From Mortierella sp. BCC40632 (Eukaryota > Mortierellomycota > Mortierellomycetes > Mortierellales > Mortierellaceae): a stretch of DNA of 64,000 nucleotides. Below the pieces are notes generated by a model. That model did no database searches, was not told the DNA's origin, and saw only the letters and a program-made list of their open reading frames with translations. The stretch spans positions 1,255,501 through 1,319,500 of the forward strand of contig WAEK01000001.1 in assembly GCA_011634665.1 (NCBI GenBank). The letters run 5' to 3'. Numbering within the stretch: the stretch's first letter is position 1; the number at the start of each line of letters is the position of its first letter. A program made the position numbers and the translations under genes. Below are positions 1-12,949 of this stretch, one piece after another.

Positions 1-1
1 T

Positions 2-659
2 GAGCATACTGAAACACCGCAAGAGGCATCTGAGCCTTCATCCTCAAAGTCAGCTCAACGCAGAACTGTGCATGTTGGAAATGTAATCATCGTTACAAAA
101 ATTAACGCCACGACTTGGAGTTCACTAGGAAAATGGGGGTGTTATTCTTACTAAATCAGATCTTGTCCATTTAGATACCCTTCAGAGTAAGATGGCAGGA
201 TCTGAAGGACTTGTTCCGACAAGCAGGACGAGTTGTTAGAGCAGATGTTGCTTTGGGTCATGACAATCGCTCTCGAGGATTTGGAACTGTTGTCTTTGCA
301 ACAGAGGAAGATGCGAAGAAAGCAATTGGTAAGAATATTGATCTTGCCTAAACCAGATTAATGCTGCATACTCCTTTGCTGACCTAAAAGTTTTTGAAAA
401 GCTCGTTTTGATCAATACCAGTGGCAGGATAGAACCATCCATGTGCAGGAGGATCGATCGCATGACGGCAACAGCGCACATGAAACCAACGTTAATCAAG
501 AGTTTCGGAACTCAAATGAAGGGTATGGGCCAGGACCTGGACCTGGTCATGTTGGACCTTATTTTGTAAGTCAATCTGGTGTGTACATCGACTTGCGGTT
601 CTCCTTGCGACTCGCCTTGATTTTCACTTCACCCTCATGACCCTTGATCCAAAATTTAC

Positions 660-694
<35 letters not shown>

Positions 695-2457
695 CCCTTC
701 AATCCCTGGGTTTTAGAGGCCACATCCTATGATGAACCAGAACTTTGCAGGGCGTCAGGTTTTTGTCGGAAATGTGCGTGGCCGTTTACTTGAAATCACT
801 GCTAAAGATACCCTGAATCTAGCAACATAATACTGAGACTCCTTTTTATTCAATCTAGCTTCCGTTTCAGTGTCAATGGCAGGATCTAAAGGATTTGTTC
901 CGCAAAGCAGGACCCGTCCTCCGCGCGGATGTTGCTCTCGGATTTGATGGACGCAGCCGAGGTTTTGGATCAGTACTATTTGTGAATCCTGAAGACGCCA
1001 AGAAAGCCATTGGTAAATGGCAAATTCAATTGCAGTAGCTTCCACCAGTGTATTTACCACCACTAACTGCCTGGAAGACTCGGGTACTAATATTGCTTCT
1101 ATTCACTTTATTGGTTGGCACAACTGTAGAGACGTTCGACAACTTTGAGTTCCAAGGACGCAATCTCCGTGTGCATTACGATCGCTATAGCCATCTGGGC
1201 CATGGCCCTCCAGTGGGAAACAACATGGGGCCGATGATGCACCCACACCCTCCACCCCCTCACCCTCACGGACACCCTCATCATCTGCCACACCAGGCAC
1301 TCCACCCGCATCCTCATCACCGAATGCACCCTATGCATGCGCAACATAACCATGGATTCCCAGGCACTTTTCATCCTCAACAGCATATGATACCTCTAGG
1401 AAACCACTCAATCGGCCCGCAAGGCCAGTTTGGTGCAGGACCGCCATTGTACAATGGACGACCCTTCTCTCCAACACTCTTAGGTCCTGGCACAAACCTT
1501 GCCGGGGATTTCAGTCATTCAAGCAAGGGCCCCATACCTTCTAATGCACCCGATGGATCTAGCCTATCAAACGCTGCCAATAACAGCGTTGCAACGCCTC
1601 CCGGATTTGAACCAACATCTGGGTCGCTCGGAATGACTTCACCTAGTGCATCCTCGAGTAGTGCATCAATCGCCACAGGCTCTGATGTAACAATGGCCCC
1701 TATGGTGCTAGGAGGCGGAGCAGCGCCCCTGAGTATTCCAATGCTACACAATGCACCCCAACCTTATCCATTTTTGATGAATCTTGGCGCAATCCGCAAG
1801 CCTCCTGGTGTCCATGATTCGTTGAATGAATCATCTGGTGCAAACCTACTTGGCGGTGTTGCAGGAAGCGAAAACGATTTTGCGGTGCTGGGAAATCCTT
1901 ATCACTTTGTGCAGGAGGCTCCTTCGCCTGATAGTGGCGACACTACAAATGCTAGTGAAGCTGGCAATGTGAACAACGTCACCGCCAATGGCAGCAACAA
2001 GCACCTTGCTGATACTCATGGCAGCGGTGGTATCAATGGCAGTGGCCCTGACAATGGTGGTCTTATTGATGTTCGCCCTATGTTTGGACAGGATGACGGC
2101 ATCGGTTCATTTTCGCCTGGGTTCTATATGTATCCTCCACTGTTGCAGCGGCATCATCAGCAACTCGCAGCCGGATATCCTCCATTCCAGGACTCTTATT
2201 CGCGCGACCATGCGCCGCTTCCTCATGTCATGCATGGACCAACGCCTCCTCCCCATACACCTGGAGGTATTTCGGGTAATGTAGGCGGTGGTAATGGATT
2301 AGGACGTGGACTCCCCAGTCAACCTGAATGGATTGCACACCCGAGCGCATTTACCATTGGACCTTTCCAGCCAATGTACGGAGCTCTCCCCTCAGCACAG
2401 CATGGTCATAGCAACAACAACCTTAACGATGAGGATGAGGAACAGTCAGGAAAGTAA
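2..2457 (+). CDS. Two-RRM RNA-binding protein (Gbp2/Hrb1- or hnRNP M-like), 5' partial
   Basis: The visible part encodes two RNA-recognition motifs followed by a long low-complexity tail. Exons are 2-82, 175-328, 402-565, 717-773, 859-1012 and 1130-2457; the gene starts before the window, and at least 645 residues are present. RRM1 has RNP2 'VHVGN' and RNP1-like 'RSRGFGTVVF'; RRM2 has 'VFVGN' and 'RSRGFGSVLF'. Both carry the 'WQDLKDLFR' helix and 'ADVALG' strand typical of the yeast Gbp2/Hrb1 and animal hnRNP M group, which bind poly(A) RNA and couple processing to export. That role is inferred from the family. After RRM2 comes a Gly/Pro/Asn-rich tail with a dense His-Pro stretch (about 1230-1340). 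The two RRMs are interrupted at identical places. The stop overlaps a GTAAGT, so a short 3' intron (2453-2496) giving a slightly different C-terminus (…GKLF) is possible. Confidence 0.85.
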
Positions 2458-2928
2458 GTTGTACTCCTATCATAAAAACTACTCATTGCTTTTTAGGTTA
2501 TTTTAGTCGACTGTCTTTGCCTTTATTTCCTTTGCTCTCCATCCTAATTTATCTGTCGCCGTGAACCCTTTCCTGTCTTTTTTTACCCTAGGGCCCAATT
2601 TTGATAGTAAAACAAAACAAAACAAAACAAAAAATACAAATGGAATGGGCGGAACAAGCGGAACCACATATCATCAAGCTCAAAACATGGACCAAGATAG
2701 AGAGGGCAACCATTAGGGGCAGGCAGAGGGCACTTCAATTAGGAATCTAGACTGTTCGTACATTTCTCCCACTAGTCTTTCTTTTTCCTTTTTCTTTTTC
2801 ACTTTCTTTTTCACGTTCTTTTTTCTTTCATTCTTTTCTTTCTCTCTCTCTCTCTTTCTCTTTCATTCTTTCTCCCTCCCTCTCTCCCTATCTCTCTTAC
2901 TTCTTCATTCCTTCTCTCCTTTATTAGC

Positions 2929-2992
<64 letters not shown>

Positions 2993-4056
2993 CTTTTTCG
3001 AAATTACACTGAGAAACCTTTGGATTTATAAATGTCGGTTCAGGTTCATGCGATATCATGAAGAGAGTTCGCAGACTGGTCGATCTTTTGGCGAGGAGAC
3101 TAGATGGCTGACTGATCCTATGAAGAAAAACTCAAGGAAGATTCAAGGTCGGTTCAGAGATCCAGGTTTTCCTAGTTTGCATAATGGATGTGATAACTGC
3201 CATGCTTTCTCGATCAATGACATGTTAGATGTCGTAGAGTATAAATAGAGCGGAAGTATTCATGAATAGTCATCTCAATCCTAAACTGTGTACCCAACTG
3301 AAGATAGCTAGTACAACAAACCTTGGCTCGGCAAAGAACATATTAATGACAATAGGGCATTTAAACAAATGATAATTGTGAAATAGAACAGAGTAGTGAA
3401 TAGACAAGTGTGATTAACGGAAGTCTGAGAGTCTATTCGTAGACTGATCTGCTACTGAGAGAAGCCTCGATAGGTTTGAAGCGCCTATTTTGCCATTGAC
3501 ACCCGGCGCTTGATCGTATGTTAACAACAACCGTAGCGAGAGATACAAAACGGCTAAAGTAGCTCAGGTTATAAAAGTACAAGAATACCCACAACCCACG
3601 TCAACTATTTGCCTAGGAATAAAGACCTTGGTTGCGACTCTGTGTTGTAGAGAGATTGCTCGAAGCGGAGCAAATATCTCAGTAGACTATCGAGTTGCCG
3701 AGGCATCAACTCGACAGGAATGCAGACTTGATCAGTGCAAGGGCCTTCCTGTCTGTGGCCTTTCCTTATGGAGAGCAGTCAATGGTGCAAGCGATGGTGC
3801 GACAGAGATTTTCTCCAGTGGAGTGGCCCTGACCAGACGCCACCGGCAGAAGAGGCTCTTGCACGGATGGAGAGCGTCGGTCTTTTAACTTGGCTTGAAA
3901 GCCTCTCCGATTTGGACAGAGCAGACACGTCTCTCGTCATTTCTTCTTCTACTTCCTCCTCCTCACCTCTGGATGCATTGTCGGCCATCCTGCCACTGAT
4001 TGCCACTGCTCCACCCCTCGCTTCCCCCCCTTGCATCCGCTGCCTCCAACACCAAG
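2458..4056. other. Intergenic spacer with pyrimidine and T tracts
   Basis: This lies between the RRM gene and the coatomer gene. It contains an AAAAC pentamer repeat near 2609-2631, a CT-rich stretch at 2780-2940 and a run of about 50 T at 2945-2992. ORFs in 3048-3248 and 3628-4484 show no recognisable domain and I did not call them. The last ~200 bases carry a pyrimidine-rich leader before the COPA start. Confidence 0.6.
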
Positions 4057-7000
4057 ATGCAGATGCTTACAAAGGCAAGCCTGCTCAATCACTCTCCTTC
4101 ATCATGCCTCTCAGCGTCTCATCAGCCCATTCCCTCCCTCTCCATCATCACGTCCTAATAGTCTACTCTCTCTTTTGCTCCTTGCCTTTTGCAACGCATG
4201 CGCCTGCCTCTAGTTTGAATCCAAAAGTAATCGCGTCAAGGGCATTGCTTTCCATCCTAAGCGACCCTGGATCCTCGCCGCTCTTCACAATGGCTCCATC
4301 CAGTTGTGGGACTACCGAATGGGAACTCTGCTCGAGCGCTTTGACGAGCATGATGGTAATGACATGCCTTAGCCAATCTCGATATGAACTCTCTTTCACA
4401 TGGAAACCATCAACGTCGACGAGCCGAATGATTGCGCGTCCTATTGCTGGACTATTTTTTTCATCAGGAAACGCGGAGGACTAGAAGGTGCAGATGCCAG
4501 GAACAGGAATAACTGGGAACCAGGGTTGTCAGGAGGACTGCTCTTGGTCAATACAGGAAGCCAGATCACTAGAAAATAGATGGATCCGATCTTGGGGGGT
4601 GCCAGCACCTGCCCGATCATACATGATCAGGTCCTTGGGGTAGGAGCTGTGAAGATAGCATGGGGAGAGAAAGAGAGACTGACAAGCCTAGGCCATCGGT
4701 GGATTGACATTTTGATCCATTAGGTCCTGTCCGAGGCATAGCCTTCCATCCCTCGCAACCACTGTTTGTGTCTGCGGGAGACGACTACAAGATCAAGGTG
4801 TGGAACTACAAGACACGGCGATGCCAGTTCACATTGACGGGTCATTTGGACTACGTGCGTACCGTCTATTTCCACCACGAATACCCATGGATTCTCAGTT
4901 GCTCGGACGATCAGACGATCCGTATCTGGAACTGGCAATCGCGTAACTGCATTGCCATCCTCACTGGTCACAACCACTACGTGATGAGTGCTCAGTTCCA
5001 TCCCAAGGAGGACCTCATCGTCTCTGCCTCGCTCGACCAGACTGTGCGCGTTTGGGACTTTTCAGGCAAGTTGACAGATCATTGACTTGACTTTGGTGCT
5101 TTCTCTCATTGTTCTTGTTTTAAATTTTTATCATCCTCCTTCTGATCTAATCCCCTTTTTCTTCTATTCCTGAATCTCCATACATGAACTCTTTTTCTAT
5201 CTCTCTTTAGGTCTGCGAAAGAAGAATGCCGCACCTGGAACAGTTGCGTATGACGAGAGTGCGCACCGTGCGTCGCAGCAGGCTGATATCTTTGGAAGTA
5301 CCGATGCGATCGTCAAGTATGTCCTGGAGGGACACGACCGTAGTGTCAACTGGGCCACATTCCACCCTACGTTGCCATTGATTGTGTCGGCAGGAGATGA
5401 TCGTCAAGTTAAACTCTGGCGGATGAGCGGTATGTTTGTAAACATGGCCAAGGGACAGATCTTGAGACTTGATTGAGACGCATGCCTTGCACAGTACCGA
5501 ATTTTATATTTATATATATCGCTTCATCTCAATTCCCACAAATAGAAACAAAGGCTTGGGAAGTCGATACTTGCAGAGGACATACCAACAATGTGTCCTG
5601 CACCATCTTTCACCATCGTCAGGAACTCATCATCTCGGCTGCTGAAGACAAGTCCATTCGCGTGTGGGACATGTCCAAGCGTACGGCCGTCCAGACTTTC
5701 CGTCGCGAGCACGATCGCTTCTGGGCACTGACAGCTCATCCTGAGCTCAACCTCTTTGCTGCAGGTAAGGCATTCTGGATATTTGATCCAGAGCGGAAGA
5801 AATTAAAGATCGAGCCTAGTCTATTTGAAGGCTAAAGACGGGAGGCAATGAAAGAGAAACTGGAACACAACACTAATATCCGAGCGCGTGGGGTCGACGG
5901 AACTTATTTAGGTCACGACAACGGATTGATTGTGTTCAAGCTTGAGAGAGAACGCCCTGCCTACGCCATTCACCAGTCCAACCTGTTCTACATCAAGGAC
6001 AAGTATCTCCGTGTGCATGATTATGCCAACGGTCAGGACACCGCCGTCCTTTCCGTCCGACGATCCGGATCACAGTTTGTGCAGCCCAGAGCTCTCTCAT
6101 ACAACCCCGCAGAGCGTGCTGTGTTGATCACATCGCCTGTGGATGGTGGCACGTACGAGCTCTACAGTCTCCCTAAGGATTTTGCAGGAGAGGCACGCGA
6201 GTCTGCTAGTGATGGCAAGCGGGGATCGGGCAATGCAGCCATCTTTATTGCTCGTAACCGATTTGCAGTACTTGAAAAGGCGACTCAGACCATCTCGATC
6301 CGTGATCTGCAAAACAACAGCACAAAGTCTTTCAAGACCCCTAGCGTGGTGAACGAGATCTTTTATGCGGGTACGGGTCAGTTGTTGCTCAGCACCCCGA
6401 CATCGGTCATTCTCTTTGACATCCAACAACGCAGAGTGATTTCCGAGGTGACGACACCCCCTGTCAAGTATGTGGTCTGGTCGGCCGATATGTCGCATGT
6501 GGCTCTCTTGAGCAAGCACACGATCACCATTGCGACAAAGTCGCTTGAGCAGACGTGCTTGATCCACGAGACGATTCGTATCAAGAGTGCTACGTGGGAT
6601 GACAGCGGTATCCTGATCTACTCGACCTTGAACCACATCAAATATGCGCTCTTCCAAGGGTAAGTCGATGTAATGAAGATAGGCGGCTTCTATTGACGGA
6701 TTTTATGGTGTGTTGATATCTAACCTTTGTTCGTACTTTCAATTATGTAGCGATAACGGAATCATCCGTACCCTTGAGCAGCCAATCTACTTGACACGCG
6801 TCAAGGGTAAGAATATCTACTGCCTGGATCGTGACGGCAAAAAGCGCACCATCCCCATTGACCCAACTGAGTACCGATTCAAGTTGGCCTTGACTAAGCG
6901 CAACTATGATGAAGTGTTGCAGATCATCCGCAACTCCAACTTGGTGGGTCAGTCAATCATTGCCTACCTCCAGAAGAAGGGATATCCCGAGATTGCTCTC

Positions 7001-9218
7001 CACTTTGTCCGTGAGGACAAGACTCGCTTTGAGCTTGCCATCGAGTGCGGAAACCTCGAGGTTGGACTGGAGACAGCCAAGATCATGGACCGCAAGGAGC
7101 ACTGGACTAGGTTGGCTCAAGAGGCTCTTCGTCAGGGCAACCACCAGATTGTGGAGATGTGCTACCAGCGTATCAAGAACGTCGACCGTCTCTCGTTCCT
7201 GTACCTCATCACAGGCAGCACCGACAAGCTGTCCAAGATGCTTATGATTGCAGAGAAGCGTGGTGATGCAATGTCTCGATTCCACAACACGCTGTTCTTG
7301 GGCAATGTTGAGGAACGTGTGCGACTTTTGCGAGAGGTTGGACAAGGTAAGGGATTAGTGGTATGGGTTATTTTGACAGGTAATACCACAACCAATGGAC
7401 ACTCGGTACTAAATATCTTCTTTATGGGTCTTGTTGTCGATATCTATTAGCCCCTCTTGCGTACATGACCGCCAAGACTCATGGACTGGAGGAGATTGCT
7501 GAAGAGATCTTGCTGGAGGCTGGCCTGACAGCCGAGGATGTCGCTGATATCCCAACCCACGGAACATTGCTTGTGCCTCCTCGACCTTTGATGAGAGCAC
7601 ACGACTCGAACTGGCCACAACTGGCTGTGTCAAGAAGCTACTTTGAGGGAGCCTTCACGGGTGACATGGAGGGTGTTGCACCTGTTGCACCAATGGTTGC
7701 CTCGGAGCCCGAGCCCCAGGCGGACCAATGGGGTATGGATGATGACTTTAGTGTGCCTGCTACGGAACACAAGCCAACCTCTCTTGCGCCTGTGATGAAC
7801 GATGCTTTCGACATTGATGGTGATGGTGGTTGGGACCTGGATGCGGATCTTGCAGCAGAACTTCATGCAGAGACAGGAGCCATTGTTGCTGAAGACAATG
7901 GTCTTGCAGTGCCAGTAGCGGGCCAGAGCGAAGCCGAGATCTGGTGCCAGAACTCGCCCTTGGCGGCAGACCATGTCGCTGCAGGAGCATTTGAGTCAGC
8001 CATGACGGTAATGAGATATGATGGGTGGATGAAACGATTGACAGGGCATAGACCACGATGGAATCGTGAGCTATGCGATGGACTAGTTTACTGACACAGA
8101 CTTTTTTTTTTTTTTTTTTTTTTTTTGTAAACCTGCTTGATTTCTAGCTGTTGAACCGCCAAGTGGGTGCTGTCAACTTTGAGCCATTGAAGGATCAGTT
8201 CTTGTCGATCTTCCAGGCCAGTCGCACTATCCTCACAGGCAACGAGGGTATGCCTTCGATCATGGTGCCTGTGCGCCGCAATCCAGAAGAGACTGAGCAG
8301 CGCAAGGCTTTGCCTACGCTTGTCAAGAGCTTCCAGTCGCTCATCTCGAAGGAGCTCCAGGAAGCCTACAAGGCTACCACGGCCAACAAGTTGGTCGATG
8401 CATGCACACTCTTCCGAGGCATCCTGCACTCGCTCCTTCTCACAATTGTCACACAGCCATCAGAGGCTGAGGAGGTAAAAAGAAAAGAAAAGAAAGAAAG
8501 AAAGAAACGGTCATTTCTCTGAATTACTCTGTAGAAGAGGGGTTAAGTCAAGTCAAAGATTAACGGCGTGTTGTCTCTCTCTCTTTCACTTTCAACAAAC
8601 AGGTTCTGCAACTTGTGGGAGTGTGTCGCGAGTACATTCTGGGTCTGAGTATTGAATTGAGTCGCCGAGAGATCCAGAACGACACCTCTCCTGAAGGCAT
8701 CAAGAGAACGCTCGAGTTGGCTGCCTATTTCACTGGAGTACAACTTCAGCCTAAGCATATGATTATTAGTTTGAGGACAGCCATGACGGCTTGTTACAAG
8801 CACAAGAACTTGCAGTCAGCACAGACGTTTGCCCGTCGATTGTTGGAGTTGGCTCCTCCTGGTCAGGCGGCCACTTTGGCACGGCAGATCCAACAGGTTG
8901 CTGAGCGCAACCCACGCGATGAAATCCAGCTTGATTATGACCAGGTATGACTTTCTTTGAGCGACTGTGTGTGTATGTGTCTGAGCAAGATTCAACGAGC
9001 TTTAATTAACCTAAACCTCATTTCTTCTCCAACCTGAATAGTACAACTCGTTTGTAGTCTGTGGTATCTCTTACACGCCTATCTACCGTGGCTCGCCCAG
9101 TGTGCAGTGCCCATACTGTCGCACACATTTCAAGCCCGAATACCAAGGCAACCTCTGCACAGTCTGTGATATTTCTCAGATTGGAAGCACTGGTACTGGC
9201 ATGGTTGTGCGTGCATAA
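4057..9218 (+). CDS. COPA: Coatomer subunit alpha (alpha-COP)
   Basis: Alpha subunit of the COPI coat, which assembles on Golgi membranes and recognises dilysine cargo for retrograde transport to the ER. Eleven exons: 4057-4074, 4214-4355, 4724-5065, 5211-5429, 5546-5764, 5912-6659, 6751-7346, 7451-8007, 8148-8474, 8603-8944, 9042-9218, giving 1228 residues, the normal family length. The N-terminus (M..MLTKFESKS) leads into a WD40 propeller with repeats such as '[17 protein letters not shown]' and 'WDFSGLRKKN', then a second propeller and the alpha-solenoid. The C-terminal domain has a Cys pair at '[10 protein letters not shown]' and ends at 9218. The start was chosen because MLTK|FE matches the family N-terminus across intron 1. 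Introns 1 and 3 begin with GC (GCAAGC and GCAAGT). Intron 8 contains a 26-T run. Confidence 0.97.
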
Positions 9219-11312
9219 GTTAGATTCCCGATGTAGTGATTTTTTCCGCGTCCTCCTATAAAGTTTATTAGTAGTCGACCCTTCTGTTACCCCAGTCTCT
9301 CTCTGACCCTTGACAAGGCCGCTATCCCTATGGGTTGTGCGTCTGGAATGACATTAAGAGACAACCGGGAATGCCGACGCTATAAAAAGGCACCAGCTGC
9401 CCTGCAGCCAACCGAAGAGTAAAAAGATTGCGCTGTTTATCCCCCTGCGCCGAAATGGTAAATCTCTCAAGGCTCACGGAATAGGACATTTGCGATGTGA
9501 TGCGTGCTCCTCGCACACGAGCCGTCCTTAACTCAACCATTCATTTGGTAGGAGACTCAATGAGAACGCAGGAACTCTTAAAAAAAGACTTGGGATCAAA
9601 GGCGAACACCATACGTCTTCCCATGCAACTCGAAAGTCTCTTCTCTACTTGGTCCATTTATCCTCTAGCTTTTGGTTTTGTTGTCACGACGAATATACCA
9701 AGATCATTCTCATTACTAGAGAAACTGTGAGATGCTGAAGTGGACTCTGCAGTAACTTAGAGATCCCAAGGATGGTCATCGCGAGAGAATGCACTGGACC
9801 TAATACCGTGAAACCTGTCCGCGGAGGTGCCGGCGTTTCATCCGCTGGATCCTTCTACCAAGCTTTTGTTCTGACAAGATACTAAAGAAATATCTGCGAT
9901 TTTCATTTCGAAAAAAAAAAAAAAAAAAAAAAAAAAGGAAAAGGAAAAGGAAGAGGAAAAGGAAAAGGTAAAAGGTAAAAGGTAAAAGGTAAAAATTAAG
10001 TGTTTGGTGCGTCCATTGACATTTCCTGACGAACACCAAGACATAAAAGAAGCGTAATGGGCCGTAATATTCAGCTGAGAAAGAAAATCAATTATGCTCA
10101 GATAAGAGAATCTGATCTTGACAATGCAAGCAAATGCTGTTATAGCTGCAGGACGACGAATGTAGTTTGCGGCTGTCGATGCAATAGGCGCTAGATCGGA
10201 GATCATTTTCCTGTAGTGGGTGCCATTTCATGGCAGGGCTTAAGGCGAAGGCTGGCTCAGCATCTGCCTGACATATGGACCGAGACCAAGGATGTCGACT
10301 CGGGAATAACTAGAGCGTCTCCATTGTATCTCAAGGTGCTATCCTGGCCAGTGCTTGACACTCGCAAGGCAACGGATGCCCCCCAATAGGCATGGCGATG
10401 AAGCTTGACACGGTGGATAGTATATTGCCACACACTATGGTCACAGGCTGTAACTGTGGTTCTTTAGCCGTTGTAGTCTCAATGGATGGCCAGTGACCCC
10501 GGACTAAGAACGAATTTTGATCTCTCTCCCCTTGTGGTGGATGCATGTTGTACAATCCTCTCCTTGGTGAGTGACGGCAGTTGAGCCAATGAAGATACGG
10601 GGACATGCGGATAAGGAGTATCAACTCTTGAGCAGCCTCCTTCACAAGGCCTAACAAGTCGAACAGGCATGAGATAGGCCAATGCACCCGTACCCTTACA
10701 CAACACATCGCCCGTCCTGTTGCCTTCTCCTCTCCTCTTCGCCCCCTGTTGTCTTCTCTCTCCTTCTTTTTTTTACTCGTATAAATTCGCCTCTTAACTA
10801 ACTCCTTGTACAGCCTACGCCTCCATTGACATCTCCACTTGTTTGTCCCATCTGGATCCAGAGACACTTTATGCCCTGCACCGCCGTACTCTGTTTTCTG
10901 CCTCTTTCCCTTTTATCTGACACTTGTTCCTTCTTATCCTCCGGCCTTCTTCCTTTCTCCTCCACAGCACTGCCGCTCCATTACTGCACCTGCTCGCATC
11001 CTGTAGGCTATCCAAGCCCTGATCGGACACGTTGCTTCAATCACTGATAGCTCAGGGCTCGCTTTTCTTTCTTACCCCTCTCCCCTACTTCTCCTCTCTC
11101 GCCAGGTATCACGCAAAGTCCAATATTCGGCATTGACGCCCACCATGTCCTTCTAATGTGCGCACTCATTGCATGCCTTGTACTGCTGCCACACTCCTTT
11201 CCGCCCTGAGCACTGCTCGACATCTATTCTGGATCCTCCCTCTGAAATACGCAAACCCAATTTTATCACCCACGATCCACTTGAAGCTAGCGCATTCGCT
11301 GTCGTTGCACCC
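9219..11312. other. Intergenic spacer; TATA-like site and short tandem repeat
   Basis: No gene recognised in about 2.1 kb. A TATA-like TATAAAAAGGCACC lies at 9381-9394. A run of A at 9911-9936 is followed by GGAAAA/GGTAAAA tandem units to about 9997. The stretch 10740-11160 is C/T-rich and could be leader or upstream exon for the membrane-protein gene at 11313; a candidate hydrophobic reading frame from 10871 could not be joined to it convincingly. Confidence 0.5.
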
Positions 11313-12718
11313 ATGGACGCAACCTCAACTGGTAGTCCACCCCACGACCTTTCTACTGGGTAGAGTGACCAAGCAAACAGTGCACGGACAAAGACGGGAG
11401 GGTGGAAACGGCCCATCCCTGGCGCTTTGTCACATTCTAACATTTCCACAAAAAATTGTACACGACCTCTCTCTTTTGTAGACGTACCACCAGCACGACT
11501 GCTCTATTCATTGCCGAGGTTCTAGCTGGATGTGCGGCTGTAATTCTGGTTATAGCTGTAGTCTGTTGCCTCTGTTCAGGCGCCGCAAGGAGAAGGACAC
11601 ACCCAAATCATGATTTCCTTCCTGACGCACTCCTAGCCCGTACAGATGAAGAGATGCTGGAAGCAGGACGACGAACTCCAGACGCAGCTCCCGTCTACTC
11701 AACATCATCTCCACTTGGCCCACTAAGTCCTGAAGTTGTGGATGCAATCAGTCAAGTTTCTGCAGAGAGACGACATAGTCTGGTTGTATCGATCCTCTCC
11801 ACCGCACAATCAATTCCATTCTTTCAAGACTCTGGGTCTGCACGAATCAGAATGAACAGCGGACAGCACTCGTTTATTTCATCGACTGCGGGGAGAGACT
11901 CGCCTCCGCCCTTACTTCGTCCCGCCTCCCTTTACTCTTCCGGCATCATTTCCCCGCGGCTGTCGTTTACAGGAGATCTTGAAAGGGAAGAGTTGCCGAT
12001 AGTAAATGAGGTCGGGGAACAGATCGCTCTCCGGGCTGATGATGATACGGATGCATCGACACCCCGAACACAACAGGCTCCACCATCCTATGATCCCAGC
12101 TGGAGGGATGGTTACCAAGGACATCATTCTGATGATTCCCCTCGCCCCAGCACTTCTTTTCTCAGACCCCCTGAAATTTCTTCCAGGCCAACAGCAAGTG
12201 CTTCATCAAGAATAGGGCGCCTTCGACATGGCAGAGGGCGCCTTTCACTTTCATCTGTTCCGGACAGACATGGCGACCCCCACTCTGCGATTAACTCCTG
12301 GTCTGCACTGCACTCGTCCTCTTCGACACAAGAGCGGGAACTAGCCCCAGAAGACGTCTGGTCTCAATCACAGAGAGGAGCGACATGGGCAGGGGCACCC
12401 CTTCTCTTTGGGTCCGAACACAGGCGAACACAGACAGTGAATCCGGTGCTCTATCGAGTTTATCAACCATCGGCACTCTCAATGTCTGTATCCGCTAATA
12501 CAAGCAACGAAGACAACGTTAGTTTTGCCCCATCTGATGATGCGCCTCCACCATTAACGGAGAATAACACACCAGACCATAGCCATGTAAGCACAGGATC
12601 ATTTGCTCTTTCACACATCTCTGTAGAACAAAACGAAGAATTAGGTCCAGACCGTGCCTCAGAGACAACATCTAGACCGTCACCAGAGTTGACAAACCAG
12701 TTGACACAAGGACCATAA
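11313..12718 (+). CDS. Single-pass membrane protein with PPSY motif, unknown family
   Basis: Not recognised as a known family. Exons 11313-11359 and 11482-12718 splice in frame through a GT-AG intron (…DLSTG|RTTSTTALF…), giving 427 residues. A short Ser/Thr/Pro-rich N-terminus precedes one strong transmembrane segment (residues ~24-44, 'FIAEVLAGCAAVILVIAVVC'), then a Cys/Arg-rich boundary and a ~380-residue Ser/Pro-rich, probably disordered cytosolic tail. The tail has a 'PPSY' motif at about 12079-12090, the kind of PY motif bound by Nedd4/Rsp5 ubiquitin ligases in membrane-protein adaptors; this use is inference. An in-frame stop at 11154-11156 limits upstream extension of this exon, but an additional 5' exon encoding a signal peptide cannot be excluded. 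Topology would be N-out/C-in by the positive-inside rule. Confidence 0.6.
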
Positions 12719-12765
12719 GCGAAGACCAATACTATCACTTCCTCTCTCTTCTCTTGCAATTTTTT

Positions 12766-12800
<35 letters not shown>

Positions 12801-12949
12801 ATTTTCAGATGGACGTTGAATACACGAAGACACCCATATGGCATATCCCTACTATAAGACACACTCCAAAATCCTAATAAATGTACTACTATGCATGACG
12901 GACAGATGACCAAGTACTTCACAGAAGGGTGGTGGATACATGACTTTAT

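Noticed and set aside
3628..4484. Plus-strand ORFs before and over the start of COPA
   Set aside because: They overlap real COPA exons 1-2 in other frames and show no family features.
10331..10867. 178-codon minus-strand ORF
   Set aside because: No domain, no upstream or downstream exon partners, codon composition looks random.
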